Shown here piece by piece: positions 37,836 to 47,539 of a stretch of 64,000 bases of DNA. The position numbers were made by a program, and so were the translations under genes. The notes below the pieces were generated by a model. It had not been told where the DNA came from. It worked only from the letters and a program-made list of their open reading frames with translations, and made no database searches. Positions within the stretch are counted from its first letter, which is position 1. The number at the start of each line of letters is the position of its first letter. Origin of the DNA: Psychrobacter glaciei (GTDB taxonomy: Bacteria; Pseudomonadota; Gammaproteobacteria; Pseudomonadales; Moraxellaceae); the NCBI RefSeq assembly GCF_014652895.1, contig NZ_BMZR01000001.1, forward strand, positions 620,001 to 684,000, read 5' to 3'.

Positions 37836-38699
37836 CTACACCGCAAATTTTTTCGCGCCGAGCACACAAGCTAATGCTCCCAATGTACTTATTACCATGC
37901 CAAGACTAACGGTCTCATGTAGTAATCCTGCTGCTAGCATAAGACCCATAAAAGGCTGTAGCAACTGTAATTGCCCAACAGCAGCAATACCCCCTAATGC
38001 CAATCCACGATACCAAAACAAAAATCCGATGAACATACTGAACAAAGACACGTAGAATAATCCTGCCCAAGCGGCAATGTTGATGCCTGTGAATGTCTTT
38101 GGCCATGTTAGCCACGTGACGGGAAGTAGCATTGGTAATGATAAAACCAAAGCCCAACTAATCACCTGCCAGCTGCCAAGGGTGCGTGATAACCGTGCGC
38201 CTTCTGCATAACCTAGAGCACAAGCGATGACAGCGCCTAGCATTAGTAAGCCTCCCAACAAAGGCGTATGGCTACTACTCATAGCCGCGTAACCAGCGAC
38301 AAAGGTGCTACCTAACAAGGCAAATAACCAAAATAAAGCGGGTGGGCGTTCATCACCGCGCCAAACGGCAAATATAGCAGTGAATAGCGGTAATATTCCT
38401 AAAAATACAATGGCGTGTGCCGAGGTGACATGCTGTAAAGCCAGTGCGCTTAATAAAGGAAAGCCAATGACCACACCTAGAGCGACAATACTTAGAGCGG
38501 GTAGGTCAGCCTTGGTGGGTGGGTGCTGTTTGAATATTATTAAGACGGCGATAGCGAGCAACGCGGCTAACGTCGCACGCGTTCCAGTCAAAAATAGAGG
38601 GTCAAAACCCATTACTGCTAAGCGGGTAGCTGGTAAAGAGCCTGCAAAGATAACGACGCCGATAAACCCATTCATCCAACCTTGAGTTGTGTTTTTCAT
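37836..38699 (-). CDS. EamA/DMT-family exporter
   Basis: 287 residues with about ten membrane spans arranged as two repeats of five, the usual EamA architecture (e.g. GFIGVVIFAGSLPATRLAVM at the start, ISWALVLSLPMLLPVTWLTW in the middle). DMT transporters export amino acids or other metabolites. A MocR-type regulator is encoded divergently (39026), which commonly controls such an exporter; that link is inferred. The ATG is preceded by GGTAGG. Confidence 0.9.
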   Translation of the reverse strand: MKNTTQGWMNGFIGVVIFAGSLPATRLAVMGFDPLFLTGTRATLAALLAIAVLIIFKQHPPTKADLPALSIVALGVVIGFPLLSALALQHVTSAHAIVFLGILPLFTAIFAVWRGDERPPALFWLFALLGSTFVAGYAAMSSSHTPLLGGLLMLGAVIACALGYAEGARLSRTLGSWQVISWALVLSLPMLLPVTWLTWPKTFTGINIAAWAGLFYVSLFSMFIGFLFWYRGLALGGIAAVGQLQLLQPFMGLMLAAGLLHETVSLGMVISTLGALACVLGAKKFAV

Positions 38700-38747
38700 A
38701 AACCTACCACTGTATTTTTTATACGTTGATTAAAGCAAATGTTTGGT

Positions 38748-38800
38748 AGGTTATCTACGTACAATACAGTACAATTATACCGAACTGTTTGGTGTCAATG
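38748..38800. promoter_or_regulatory. Candidate MocR operator/promoter region
   Basis: Just upstream of the exporter start, the sequence contains TACAATACAGTACAATTATACC, with repeated ACARTAC-like steps followed by GAACTGT. Repeats of this kind are typical binding sites of MocR regulators. The assignment rests on position and pattern only. Confidence 0.35.
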
Positions 38801-38975
38801 GCCCATACAGTATGAAGCGTATTTACTAAAGGTAGGCTGGTATTACTAGGTTTCATTATTGAAACCAGATAAATGCTATTTTAGATTTATCTGACTTTGA
38901 GCCAACTCACGGTAGCCAAGCATAATAAATTTTTCGGCGAAGCATGACTTGGTAAAGCATAAATAATGGCATGGT

Positions 38976-39024
38976 AGAGAATAGAGAATAGAGAATAGAG
39001 AATAGAGAATAGAGAATAGAGAAT
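38976..39024. repeat. Heptanucleotide microsatellite, seven perfect AGAGAAT units
   Basis: Seven uninterrupted copies of AGAGAAT end one base before the ATG of the MocR regulator at 39026. The purine-rich unit is also the only candidate ribosome-binding sequence. All three plus-strand frames contain TAG stops within the array, so it is not translated on that strand. The neighbouring part of the 326-bp gap holds only the candidate operator. Confidence 0.97.
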
Positions 39025-39025
39025 T

Positions 39026-40405
39026 ATGAAAATTGGATCGACTCGTATTGAGGTGGTAATAGCGGATGTAAAGGCAAAGATTGCTACTGTCATCTACCTG
39101 CCCGGTACACGTTTGCCTTCGGTACGCGCTGCTGCTAAAAATCACAGTTTTTCACCGTCGACAGTCGTAGAAGCTTATGAGCGGCTGCAAGCTGATGGGG
39201 TTATATACTCGCGTCCGGGTGCTGGATTTTACGTTGCCGAGTCTACACTGCCACTATCCTTGGCAGATATTGCTCCAAAGCTTGATCGAGCCGTAGATCC
39301 GTTATGGGTGTCGAGGCAATCGCTTGAAACTTCTGATAATGCTTTGAAGCCAGGATGTGGCTGGTTACCGCCTGACTGGCTATATGAAGAAGGTATGCGT
39401 CGCGGATTGCGTAGTGTGGCAAAGGGCAGTGCGAGTGTGATGAGCGAGTATGCCACGCCATTGGGATTATTAGAATTGCGCCAACTACTTACTAGGCGTA
39501 TGGTAGGTTTGGGGATAAACGCGGAACCGTCGCAGGTCATGTTGACTGAGTCTGGTACGCAGGCCATAGATTTGATTTGTCGTTTTTTATTGACACCAGG
39601 TGATACCGTAGTCGTAGATGATCCTTGTTACTTTAATTTTCATGCGTTATTAAAAGCACATCGGGTAAAGGTGGTAGGAGTACCTTACACCTCTACTGGG
39701 CCGGATGTTGATGTATTCGCTGCAGTATTAGATGAGCATAAGCCGCGCCTTTATATAACCAATGCCGCGATACATAACCCTACGGGCGCTACATTGTCAC
39801 CAGCCACAGCTTATAAAGTGTTGCAACTGGCACAATCCGCTGGGTTATATATCATTGAAGATGACATTTTTGCTGACTTTGAGATTACTCCAGCAACTAG
39901 GTTGGCAGCATTAGATGGTTTATCGCAAGTATTCTATATCGGTAGCTTTTCTAAAACCTTATCTGCATCATTGCGCTGCGGTTATATTGCGGCACCAACT
40001 GCTTGGGTAGAGAGTCTATTAGACTTAAAAATAGCCACAGGTTTTGGTGGTGGGCAGTTGGCGGCAGCAGTGGTTCTATCTGCACTGACAGATAGTGGTT
40101 ACCGAAAACATATGAATGCTATGCATCTACGCTTGGCAAAAGCACGCTCGCAAACGTTACCACGCTTGGCTAAATTGGGTATAGTGCCCTGTCTATTACC
40201 ACAAGCTGGCATGTTTCTTTGGTGTCAGTTACCTGATGGTAACAACGCGGCTGAATTGGCAAACGCTTGCTTAGCAAAGGGCGTGTTATTGGCTCCGGGC
40301 AATGTCTTTAGTCAAGCTCAGAACGCTGAGCATTTTATGCGTTTCAATGTCGCACAAGCATCAGATGCTAGGATCTATGAAGTGTTGGCTGAGTCATTGG
40401 ATTAA
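39026..40405 (+). CDS. MocR-type (GntR-HTH plus aminotransferase) transcriptional regulator
   Basis: 459 residues. The N-terminal winged helix occupies about residues 5-72 (LPGTRLPSVRAAAKNHSFSP, GVIYSRPGAGFYVAE). The rest is a class I aminotransferase-like domain: LTESGTQAIDLICRFLLTPG, NPTGATLSP and the pyridoxal phosphate Lys in YIGSFSKTLSASLRCGYI. MocR proteins use the bound cofactor or amino-acid adduct to switch transcription. The start directly follows the microsatellite; no other in-frame ATG nearby fits the domain better. The likely target is the divergent EamA exporter. Confidence 0.92.
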   Translation: MKIGSTRIEVVIADVKAKIATVIYLPGTRLPSVRAAAKNHSFSPSTVVEAYERLQADGVIYSRPGAGFYVAESTLPLSLADIAPKLDRAVDPLWVSRQSLETSDNALKPGCGWLPPDWLYEEGMRRGLRSVAKGSASVMSEYATPLGLLELRQLLTRRMVGLGINAEPSQVMLTESGTQAIDLICRFLLTPGDTVVVDDPCYFNFHALLKAHRVKVVGVPYTSTGPDVDVFAAVLDEHKPRLYITNAAIHNPTGATLSPATAYKVLQLAQSAGLYIIEDDIFADFEITPATRLAALDGLSQVFYIGSFSKTLSASLRCGYIAAPTAWVESLLDLKIATGFGGGQLAAAVVLSALTDSGYRKHMNAMHLRLAKARSQTLPRLAKLGIVPCLLPQAGMFLWCQLPDGNNAAELANACLAKGVLLAPGNVFSQAQNAEHFMRFNVAQASDARIYEVLAESLD

Positions 40406-40444
40406 GAGATTGAGTCGATGTGTGCGCTGAATGAATTGACATAA

Positions 40445-40478
40445 AAAAAGCCAGCAACACAAGGTTGCTGGCTTTTTA
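40445..40478. terminator. Bidirectional terminator between mocR-type gene and rplI
   Basis: AAAAAGCCAGCAAC pairs perfectly with GTTGCTGGCTTTTT around ACAAG, with A- and T-runs on both sides. Confidence 0.95.
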
Positions 40479-40504
40479 TAGACTGAGTCTAACTATTTCA
40501 AAGA

Positions 40505-41014
40505 TTACTCTTCAGAATAGTTGTCATTCTCGTCTGTAGCTTCTTCAGCTGTATCTTGGTCATCGCCATCTTCAGATAGGATAGTGACTAAGATGCTAGC
40601 AGTAACGTCATGATGTAGTTGAATATCAACATTATATTCGCCCACTTGACGTAGTGTGCCTTCAGGTAGCTTGATTTCAGCACGGTCTACTTCTAGACCT
40701 GAGTTAGTCAATGCTTCAGCGATATCACGAGTACCGATAGAGCCGAATAGCTTGCCTTCGTCACCTGATTTAGCACGCATGATAACATTAACGTCAGTCA
40801 ATGCATCAGCACGTTCTTGAGCAACAGCTACTTCTTTCGCTTCTTCAGCTTCAAGTTCGGCACGACGTGTTTCGAACTTTTCAATGTTAGCTTTATTAGC
40901 AGGTAGAGCTTTGCCCAATGGGATAAGAAAGTTACGTCCGTAACCTGGTTTTACATCGACAGTTTCACCGAGTTTACCAAGGTTGACGATACGCTGTAAC
41001 AAAATAATTTGCAT
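40505..41014 (-). CDS. rplI: 50S ribosomal protein L9
   Basis: 169 residues, about 20 longer than the common ~149 because of an acidic tail ([20 protein letters not shown]). The N-terminal [21 protein letters not shown] and [14 protein letters not shown] blocks are the L9 signature, linked by a long helix to the C-terminal domain. L9 binds 23S rRNA at the base of the L1 stalk and helps reading-frame maintenance. It is the last gene of rpsF-rpsR-rplI. Confidence 0.97.
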   Translation of the reverse strand: MQIILLQRIVNLGKLGETVDVKPGYGRNFLIPLGKALPANKANIEKFETRRAELEAEEAKEVAVAQERADALTDVNVIMRAKSGDEGKLFGSIGTRDIAEALTNSGLEVDRAEIKLPEGTLRQVGEYNVDIQLHHDVTASILVTILSEDGDDQDTAEEATDENDNYSEE

Positions 41015-41034
41015 GAGTCATTCCTAGTTAACGG

Positions 41035-41265
41035 TTAACCCTGATGGTTATCAGTGTATGGAAGTAGCGATAAATAACGAGCTTGCTTGATAGCAGTAGC
41101 TAGTTGACGCTGATATTTAGTAGATGTACCGGTAATGCGGCTTGGTACGATTTTACCATTATCACTGATATACTGTTTTAGCAATTCAACATCTTTATAA
41201 TCGATGTGAGTGATGCCTTCAGCAGTGAAACGGCAGAATTTGCGACGGCGATAGAAACGTGCCAT
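41035..41265 (-). CDS. rpsR: 30S ribosomal protein S18
   Basis: 76 residues. [38 protein letters not shown] and [20 protein letters not shown] are typical of S18. It binds S6 on the small-subunit platform. GGAGAATACTC precedes the ATG. It sits 16 bp after rpsF; the priB gene that lies between these genes in enterobacteria is absent. Confidence 0.98.
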   Translation of the reverse strand: MARFYRRRKFCRFTAEGITHIDYKDVELLKQYISDNGKIVPSRITGTSTKYQRQLATAIKQARYLSLLPYTDNHQG

Positions 41266-41281
41266 GAGTATTCTCCTTTAA

Positions 41282-41686
41282 TTAGTCTTCACTGTTGTCG
41301 TTGTCGTCATTATCGTTTTCACGACTGTCTGGACGACGAGTAGTTGCTTTGCGTGCGCGTTTTTCATCGGCATTCTTGGCTAACTGCGACTCTTCAGTGA
41401 CAGCGTCGTCACGGCGCATAACTAGACTACGAATGATCGCGTCGTTATAACGGAATAATTCTTCAAGCTCAGCCAAAGTCTCACCGTCAGTTTCAATGTT
41501 GAAAAGAACGTAATGAGCTTTGTGAATCTTGTTGATTGGGTAAGCCAGTTGACGACGGCCCCAATCTTCTAAACGATGGATAACACCGTTGTTGTCTTGA
41601 ACTAACTTGATATAGCGTTCAACCATGCCGACCACTTGGTCGCTTTGGTCTGGGTGTACAATTAACACCAGTTCGTAATGTCGCAT
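41282..41686 (-). CDS. rpsF: 30S ribosomal protein S6
   Basis: 134 residues: [17 protein letters not shown] at the start, the conserved [20 protein letters not shown] block, and a charged C-terminal tail rich in Arg, Asp, Asn and Glu. AAGGAGTCATA precedes the ATG. It is the first gene of the operon. Confidence 0.98.
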   Translation of the reverse strand: MRHYELVLIVHPDQSDQVVGMVERYIKLVQDNNGVIHRLEDWGRRQLAYPINKIHKAHYVLFNIETDGETLAELEELFRYNDAIIRSLVMRRDDAVTEESQLAKNADEKRARKATTRRPDSRENDNDDNDNSED

Positions 41687-41708
41687 TATGACTCCTTACG
41701 GATTAGTA

Positions 41709-41731
41709 GCTATTAACCCTATGTTAATAGC
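41709..41731 (-). promoter_or_regulatory. rpsF leader hairpin
   Basis: GCTATTAAC and GTTAATAGC pair perfectly around a five-base loop, ending 22 bases before the rpsF start. The S6-S18 complex autoregulates by binding leader RNA in several bacteria; this hairpin is a candidate, but I do not see the conserved loop motif. Confidence 0.4.
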
Positions 41732-41813
41732 AAGGAGATTTATAAGGTAAACTGTATTCCCATCAAATATAACAAAATATAATAGGAAAAAAGCTTAGTT
41801 TATAAAGCGCCGT

Positions 41814-41842
41814 ATTATAACAGTACGCAACGATTAACACAA
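41814..41842 (-). promoter_or_regulatory. Candidate sigma-70 promoter of rpsF-rpsR-rplI
   Basis: On the minus strand TTGTGT (41842-41837) and TATAAT (41819-41814) are separated by 17 bases. A 14-bp perfect inverted repeat, ACGCAACGATTAAC and its complement (41825-41858), covers the -35 and spacer and could be an operator. The rest of the 303-bp gap down to 41990 holds nothing else I recognise. Confidence 0.6.
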
Positions 41843-41989
41843 AGGTTAATCGTTGCGTAGCTGCCAATAAAAATATGAAAACAGTAAATTTCTCTGTATC
41901 AATGATCTGTATCAATAAAAAGCCACGATGAAATGCTACTTTTTTAACATCATCTAAGACTTAGTTTTGATAAAACGCTCAAAACGTTG

Positions 41990-42967
41990 TTATTTTACTT
42001 TGGGCTGTTTTACCAATTGACTGCTATCTGCTTTTACCACCAACGTTTTGGCAAGCTTGTCATGCCAGCCGATATTTTGCGGGCTTTTTGAGGCCATATA
42101 ATAATGAATGGCGACAATCACAAAACCTAAAAAGCTGGTGAATGAAAACAGTAAGTTGTAAATAATAAACAACAGCAAAGTACGTGTGCCGATAAGCTTG
42201 ATAAAAGAAGGCAGACGATGCGTGGTTTGATCCACGACGCGAATACCTGTAATCAGCTTGCCCAGTGATTGACCACGCATGGTGATAAATACTAACTGTA
42301 ACGCAAACAAGCCAAAAACCATGACTTGCGATATCATCAATGTGCTGCTAGGAAGGCTCTCCATCAGCGTCATTGAATATTGATAAGCGGCATCCATGTC
42401 TTGGATATTTTGAAACTTGCTATAGTCTACATCCATTTTGGTTAACGCTAATCCAAGTGGAAAGATGGCTAGCAAGTACAATAAGCCATTGAGCGCAGTT
42501 GCCAATATGCGTGACATGATCGGGGCTAGTACTACATCGCCAACGACTTTATCTTTGGCTGTGATATTCTTATTAGCAGCCGTTTTATTTAATGACACAT
42601 TATTATGCGGTGTGTGATGACGGTTGCTGGTCATATCTGCTTTGGCATTGTCTTTTGGACGTTCAGGCTTACCATATAGTCGGTCTAACGACACGCTTTT
42701 TCCGTCTTTAGTGCTACTGGTTTCAGTATCTTCGGGAAACACAGTGACATTATTGACAATAGAGTCATTAACCTCAGGGCTGCTAATGCTAGTAGGTCGA
42801 TAAACCCCTTGATTGTTCGTCAAGTTGCCAACTTGCTGCCATTGGTCTAAGCCTTCGTGCCAGATCAAATCATCCAGTAAAACCTCACCAGACGCCAGCA
42901 TAATATTGAGCTGATCCAAATTATATGGACCGGCTTGTACGTTATTTCGAGCTAAGAAAATCTGCAT
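41990..42967 (-). CDS. RDD-family membrane protein with N-terminal GYF_2-like domain
   Basis: 325 residues from ATG 42967, preceded by GCAGGCAATT; four codons earlier there is another ATG without a site. Residues about 1-50 are a GYF_2-type module (FLARNNVQAGPYNLDQLNIM, DDLIWHEGLDQWQQV). A hydrophilic linker follows to about 150. The C-terminal half is an RDD domain with three or four membrane spans (ATALNGLLYLLAIFPLGLAL, GQSLGKLITGIRVVDQ, LLFIIYNLLFSFTSFLGFVI). RDD proteins are thought to act in transport or ion exchange; no precise function is known. It is flanked by rpsF and ppsA. Confidence 0.87.
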   Translation of the reverse strand: MQIFLARNNVQAGPYNLDQLNIMLASGEVLLDDLIWHEGLDQWQQVGNLTNNQGVYRPTSISSPEVNDSIVNNVTVFPEDTETSSTKDGKSVSLDRLYGKPERPKDNAKADMTSNRHHTPHNNVSLNKTAANKNITAKDKVVGDVVLAPIMSRILATALNGLLYLLAIFPLGLALTKMDVDYSKFQNIQDMDAAYQYSMTLMESLPSSTLMISQVMVFGLFALQLVFITMRGQSLGKLITGIRVVDQTTHRLPSFIKLIGTRTLLLFIIYNLLFSFTSFLGFVIVAIHYYMASKSPQNIGWHDKLAKTLVVKADSSQLVKQPKVK

Positions 42968-43018
42968 AATTGCCTGCATAGTTAGTCATATATTAAGTCG
43001 CTACTGTAAGACATAGTA

Positions 43019-43054
43019 TTAGGGTCTATTCAAGATTTTTCAAATAGACCCTAA
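43019..43054. repeat. Short hairpin resembling joined MITE ends
   Basis: TTAGGGTCTATT pairs perfectly with AATAGACCCTAA around a 12-base centre. The first eight to nine bases match the ends of the MITE-like elements at 26150 and 30195. It may be a deletion remnant of such an element, and it may also act as a weak terminator after ppsA (stop at 43107). Confidence 0.6.
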
Positions 43055-43106
43055 TGGTTGTATCTTCAATGACTGTGTGAATTACCGCTGTGACTTAAAT
43101 TACGGC

Positions 43107-45491
43107 TTACTTTGCTTCTTCACCAGCTAAGAAGAACCAAGTATCTAGTACTGAGTCAGGGTTCAATGACACTGAGCTGATACCTTGCTCCATGAGCCAG
43201 AATGCTAGATCTGGATGGTCTGATGGACCTTGACCACAGATACCGACATACTTACCAGCTTTGCGGCAAGCATCAATCGCCATAGACAGTAACTTCTTAA
43301 CAGCAGGGTCACGCTCATCAAATAGATGTGAGACGATACCTGAGTCACGGTCAAGACCAAGCGTTAACTGGGTCAAATCGTTAGAGCCGATAGAGAAGCC
43401 ATCGAAGTGTTCTAGGAACTCTTCTGCTAATAACGCGTTGGTTGGTAGCTCACACATCATAATGATGCGTAGGCCGTTCTCACCACGTTTTAGACCGTTT
43501 TTCTCGAGTAACTCAATAACTTGGGCGGCTTCGTCAACGGTACGGACGAATGGAATCATAATTTCGACGTTGGTCAGACCCATCTCATCACGTACGCGCT
43601 TTAGGGCTTTACACTCAAGCTCAAAGCAATCACGGAAGTTATCAGAGACATAACGACTGGCACCACGGAAGCCCAACATTGGGTTTTCTTCTGACGGCTC
43701 GTATAACTTACCACCAAGCAAGTTAGCGTATTCGTTTGATTTAAAATCTGACATACGAACGATAACTGGCTGATCCATAAAGGCAACCGCTAGTGTTGAG
43801 ATGCCTTCGACCAATTTATCAACATAAAAGTCAACAGGTGAAGCATAACCAGCGATACGCTCTTGGATTGCTTGTGATATCTCACGTGGCAAGCTGTTCA
43901 TGTTTAGCAAAGCTTTTGGATGCACACCGATCATACGGTTGATGATGAATTCAAGACGCGCAAGACCAATACCTTCGTTCGGCATTTGGGTGAAAGAGAA
44001 GGCGCGATCTGGATTACCAACGTTCATCATAATCTTGAAGGCAAGATCTGGCATAGATTCAACAGAGTTGGTCTGTATTTCAAAGTCAATTTGGCTTTCA
44101 TAAATGAAACCAGTATCACCCTCGGCACAAGAAACAGTGACATCTTGACCATCAACCAACAGCTCAGTTGCATTACCACAACCGACGATAGCCGGTACGC
44201 CAAGCTCACGGGCGATAATAGCTGCATGACAGGTACGACCACCACGGTTAGTGATGATGGCAGAGGCACGCTTCATGACTGGTTCCCAATCTGGATCGGT
44301 CATGTCTGATACGAGGACGTCGCCGTCTTGTACTTTGTCCATCTCGTTTAGGTTGCTAACGATACGTACTTTACCCGCACCAATGCGTTGACCAATTGAG
44401 CGGCCTTCGCACAAGATTTTTGCATCAGTTGTATTGATGATATAACGTTCCATGACATTGCTGTCTTGGCGGCTTTTTACGGTTTCTGGACGGGCTTGAA
44501 CGATAAAGATTTCATTGGTATCGCCGTCTTTTGCCCATTCGATATCCATCGCTTGACCGTAATGCTTTTCAATGGTCATCGCTTGCTTGGCAAGTGAGGT
44601 AAGCTCTTCGGTAGATAGCGAGAACTGCATGCGATCTTGTTTTTCAACATCAACGGTTTTGACAGACTTAGTCGTACTGCCTTCATCACCGTAGATCATT
44701 TTCTTATGCTTGCTGCCTAGGTTACGGCGAATAACCGAAGGCTTGCCATTGGCGAGCAATTGCTTAGAGATATAGAATTCATCTGGGTTAACCGCACCCT
44801 GTACGACCATTTCACCTAGGCCATAGCTTGAAGTGATAAAGACCACTTGATCAAAACCACTCTCTGTATCTAGCGTGAACATCACACCAGCAGCACCGGT
44901 CTCTGAGCGTACCATGCGCTGTACAGCAGCAGACAATGCAACGCCTTCGTGCTCAAAACCTTTATGTACACGATAAGAGATTGCGCGGTCGTTATAAAGA
45001 GACGCAAATACTTCTTTAATGGCAATCAGAACGTTATCAATACCGCGAATGTTTAGGAAAGTCTCTTGCTGACCGGCAAATGAGGCATCTGGCAAATCTT
45101 CGGCAGTCGCAGAAGAACGGACAGCAACCGCGATGTCATCGCCGCCACTCATGGTTTCAAATGACTGACGCACTTCTTGCTCTAGATCGCTTGGCAGCTC
45201 TTGCTCAATAATCCACGTACGAATTTTTTTACCCGTTTCTGCAAGTTTTTTTACATCATTAACATCTAATGTTTTTAGCTCGCTGTTGATTTTGTCAAGC
45301 AAGCCAGTTTCGTTCAAAAAACGGTTAAATGCATTTGAAGTGGTGGCAAATCCGCCTGGAACACTAACACCCAAATCAGACAAATGGCTGATCATTTCAC
45401 CTAATGAGGCGTTCTTACCCCCGACCATCTCAATGTCGTCTTTTCCTAGCTGATCAAGATTGATTACAAGTGCTGTAGATTGCGCTGCCAT
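43107..45491 (-). CDS. ppsA: Phosphoenolpyruvate synthase
   Basis: 794 residues, the normal length. The ATP-grasp region is at the N-terminus ([35 protein letters not shown]). The central swivelling domain has the phosphohistidine in [20 protein letters not shown]. The PEP-binding barrel at the C-terminus ends with [12 protein letters not shown]. It converts pyruvate, ATP and water to PEP, AMP and phosphate for gluconeogenesis. GGAGTTATC precedes the ATG. Its regulator ppsR is transcribed divergently, and phosphorylation would occur at the Thr next to the catalytic His. Confidence 0.97.
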   Translation of the reverse strand: MAAQSTALVINLDQLGKDDIEMVGGKNASLGEMISHLSDLGVSVPGGFATTSNAFNRFLNETGLLDKINSELKTLDVNDVKKLAETGKKIRTWIIEQELPSDLEQEVRQSFETMSGGDDIAVAVRSSATAEDLPDASFAGQQETFLNIRGIDNVLIAIKEVFASLYNDRAISYRVHKGFEHEGVALSAAVQRMVRSETGAAGVMFTLDTESGFDQVVFITSSYGLGEMVVQGAVNPDEFYISKQLLANGKPSVIRRNLGSKHKKMIYGDEGSTTKSVKTVDVEKQDRMQFSLSTEELTSLAKQAMTIEKHYGQAMDIEWAKDGDTNEIFIVQARPETVKSRQDSNVMERYIINTTDAKILCEGRSIGQRIGAGKVRIVSNLNEMDKVQDGDVLVSDMTDPDWEPVMKRASAIITNRGGRTCHAAIIARELGVPAIVGCGNATELLVDGQDVTVSCAEGDTGFIYESQIDFEIQTNSVESMPDLAFKIMMNVGNPDRAFSFTQMPNEGIGLARLEFIINRMIGVHPKALLNMNSLPREISQAIQERIAGYASPVDFYVDKLVEGISTLAVAFMDQPVIVRMSDFKSNEYANLLGGKLYEPSEENPMLGFRGASRYVSDNFRDCFELECKALKRVRDEMGLTNVEIMIPFVRTVDEAAQVIELLEKNGLKRGENGLRIIMMCELPTNALLAEEFLEHFDGFSIGSNDLTQLTLGLDRDSGIVSHLFDERDPAVKKLLSMAIDACRKAGKYVGICGQGPSDHPDLAFWLMEQGISSVSLNPDSVLDTWFFLAGEEAK

Positions 45492-46054
45492 GATAACTCC
45501 AGAAAATAAGGTTATTTAGTAAAGATTATAACGGTCAATTATACCCCTATATTTGGATAATTTCGAGACCTAGAACCAAAAAATTCGTCAAAAAGATACA
45601 AATTGTCGGGTTTGCTACATAATTTACGTCAGCAGCCTGACGGTTTTACTTTTAAGACCGAGCCAAAATGTCAATGCTACCGAAATAATAGGGTGCCATA
45701 ATTGTCATCAAAACCCCTAAATATGAGTAAAATCTGTCCAAAAGTACTACTAGGATTTTTACCACTATATATAGAACATAATATTGGGACTTATATTGGG
45801 ATTTATATTGGGACTTACATAGTCAATAAAACGAAATTGTGCAGGACAATATCGAAAGAAAGAGCGGGGTGTTTGTCGTCGCTTATCGACAACATTGATT
45901 TCTATTGAGCTTCTATTATGCGTATAATGAAAAGTGAAACGCCCTGCGCGAATAATTGAATCAATCATTAAAATATGATGACTGATCAAAAGACAGTCAA
46001 AAAAATAAGCCAGTCACAGGCCAATATTAGGGTTTCAACCGAGGTATCAAAGTT
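45492..46054. other. ppsA/ppsR divergent control region with a 12-bp tandem repeat
   Basis: 563 bp. It contains three tandem 12-bp units, ATATTGGGACTT, ATATTGGGATTT and ATATTGGGACTT, at 45781-45816. No convincing promoter pair or operator was found. A 68-codon frame at 45702-45908 translates the repeat as YIGT-like steps but has no ribosome site and is probably not a gene. Confidence 0.7.
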
Positions 46055-46951
46055 ATGTACTCAAGCAATCTATCTGAACAAAATAAGCCGACGATACAAA
46101 ATCATGATGCGTTGAACTTAGACAATTCGCAAACCATAAGAAGTGCATTTTTTATCTCTGATGGTACGGCTATTACGGCTGAGACTCTTGGACGTGCTAT
46201 TTTAAGTCAGTTTGCTTCCGTTCCTTTTGAGACGCGTGTACTGCCTTATGTCGATAGTTTAGAGCGCGCCGAAGACGCTGTTGAGCAAATTAACATGGCT
46301 TATCAACGCGATGGTGTGTTGCCTTTGGTATTCGATACCATTGTTAACTCTGAAATTCGCGAAAAAATCAACTCAGCGACCAGCTGTAACTTAGATATGT
46401 ACGAGGGTTTGATTGGTCGTGTTGCCGAAGAGACTGGGGTGGAGCCAGATGGACACTCAGGTCATGCACACGATGATGTCGATTCCGAAACCTATAAGGA
46501 ACGTATCGACGCGGTTCATTTTGCCTTGGACAATGACGATGGCGCACGCACACGTCATTATGACGCGGCCGATATTATTCTGGTTGGAGTCTCACGCTCG
46601 GGCAAAACCCCAACGTCATTATATCTAGCCTTACAATTCGGTATCCGTGCGGCCAACTATCCTTTGACCGAAGATGATTTGTACGACAATCAATTACCAA
46701 AAGCGTTGCGTGAGCACAAAGACAAATTGTTTGGCTTGCTCATTGATACCGATCGCTTGGTCAAAATTCGTCAAGAACGCCGTGCAGGCAGTCGTTATTC
46801 AAGCTATCAGCAGTGTCAGCAAGAGCAGCGGGCGATACAAGGTATATATATCACGCACGGTATTCCTAGCTTAGACGTCTCAGAGATGTCGGTTGAAGAA
46901 ATTGCCACACGTATCTTACAGATGACGGGTCTTAAACGCCGTATTGGTTAA
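46055..46951 (+). CDS. ppsR: PEP synthase regulatory protein (kinase/pyrophosphorylase, DUF299)
   Basis: 298 residues, slightly longer than usual because of an N-terminal Asn/Ser-rich stretch. The family blocks FFISDGTAITAETLGRAIL, the P-loop-like VGVSRSGKTPTSLYLALQFG and AANYPLTEDDL, and a SRYSSYQQCQQE block are present. PpsR phosphorylates PEP synthase with ADP, inactivating it, and removes the phosphate with inorganic phosphate. A His/Asp-rich insert (GHSGHAHDDVDSETYKER) around residues 134-150 is longer than I expect. GAGG lies upstream of the ATG. Confidence 0.95.
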   Translation: MYSSNLSEQNKPTIQNHDALNLDNSQTIRSAFFISDGTAITAETLGRAILSQFASVPFETRVLPYVDSLERAEDAVEQINMAYQRDGVLPLVFDTIVNSEIREKINSATSCNLDMYEGLIGRVAEETGVEPDGHSGHAHDDVDSETYKERIDAVHFALDNDDGARTRHYDAADIILVGVSRSGKTPTSLYLALQFGIRAANYPLTEDDLYDNQLPKALREHKDKLFGLLIDTDRLVKIRQERRAGSRYSSYQQCQQEQRAIQGIYITHGIPSLDVSEMSVEEIATRILQMTGLKRRIG

Positions 46952-47053
46952 TGCTAATGGCTAATAAGACGTTAGCGTTGACAAAAATAATTTGTACCAT
47001 TTTATATAGAACAATTTCACTCAAAACAATGCCTTTACCATATAGAGAATATT

Positions 47054-47461
47054 ATGAGTTCATCTTATAAGTCTAGAAAGACACCTTTATTACTTACTAG
47101 CCTGTTATTAAGCGCGGCGACTTTGCTTAGTGCTTGTCAAACCTCGCCATTTGCACGTGAGCCGGTACCTGAGCCCCGTTATGTTCCAACGATTGTGTTG
47201 GGTGAAGCGCAAACGCTTACTGTCATGCCAAATCGTGTGGCGTGTGCTTCAGCATTACCGATGCAGTGCTTATTGGCCAAATCGAGCAAAGATGGCAGCG
47301 TGTTTCAGATTCCTTATGATTGGATCGATGATTTTAAACCGAGCCTTGGTACCGAGTATATAATTAGTGCACGTCCACAAATAGATGAAGGCAAACAAAG
47401 CTTGACAGGGCATTGGACATTGCAAAACATCCTATCACAACGTATGGTGGGCACTCCTTAG
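47054..47461 (+). CDS. DUF4377-type lipoprotein
   Basis: 135 residues. The lipoprotein signal is clear (TSLLLSAATLLSACQTS, Cys about residue 28). The rest matches the DUF4377 pattern: MPNRVACASALPMQCLLAKS, FQIPYDWIDDFKPSLGTEY and a C-terminal WTLQNILSQ. The domain is often fused to META/HslJ-like modules in periplasmic proteins and has no assigned activity. It is 79 bp upstream of sthA on the same strand and may share its transcript. Confidence 0.8.
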   Translation: MSSSYKSRKTPLLLTSLLLSAATLLSACQTSPFAREPVPEPRYVPTIVLGEAQTLTVMPNRVACASALPMQCLLAKSSKDGSVFQIPYDWIDDFKPSLGTEYIISARPQIDEGKQSLTGHWTLQNILSQRMVGTP

Positions 47462-47539
47462 CAGCATGACCCTGACGCATCTTTGCATTGATTCATTCAT
47501 AGCCTAAAGACAGACAAACAAAGAAATAAAGAGGACACA

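Noticed and set aside
38976-39024. CRISPR-like array
   Set aside because: Units are 7 bp and contiguous without spacers; it is a microsatellite. No CRISPR pattern was seen elsewhere.
38876-39145. Minus-strand frame translating the microsatellite as SLFSILY repeats
   Set aside because: The repeat is open in every minus-strand frame by chance; it overlaps the MocR gene antisense and has no ribosome site.
45702-45908. 68-codon frame with YIGT-like repeats
   Set aside because: Translation of a non-coding 12-bp tandem repeat; starts at TTG without a ribosome site.
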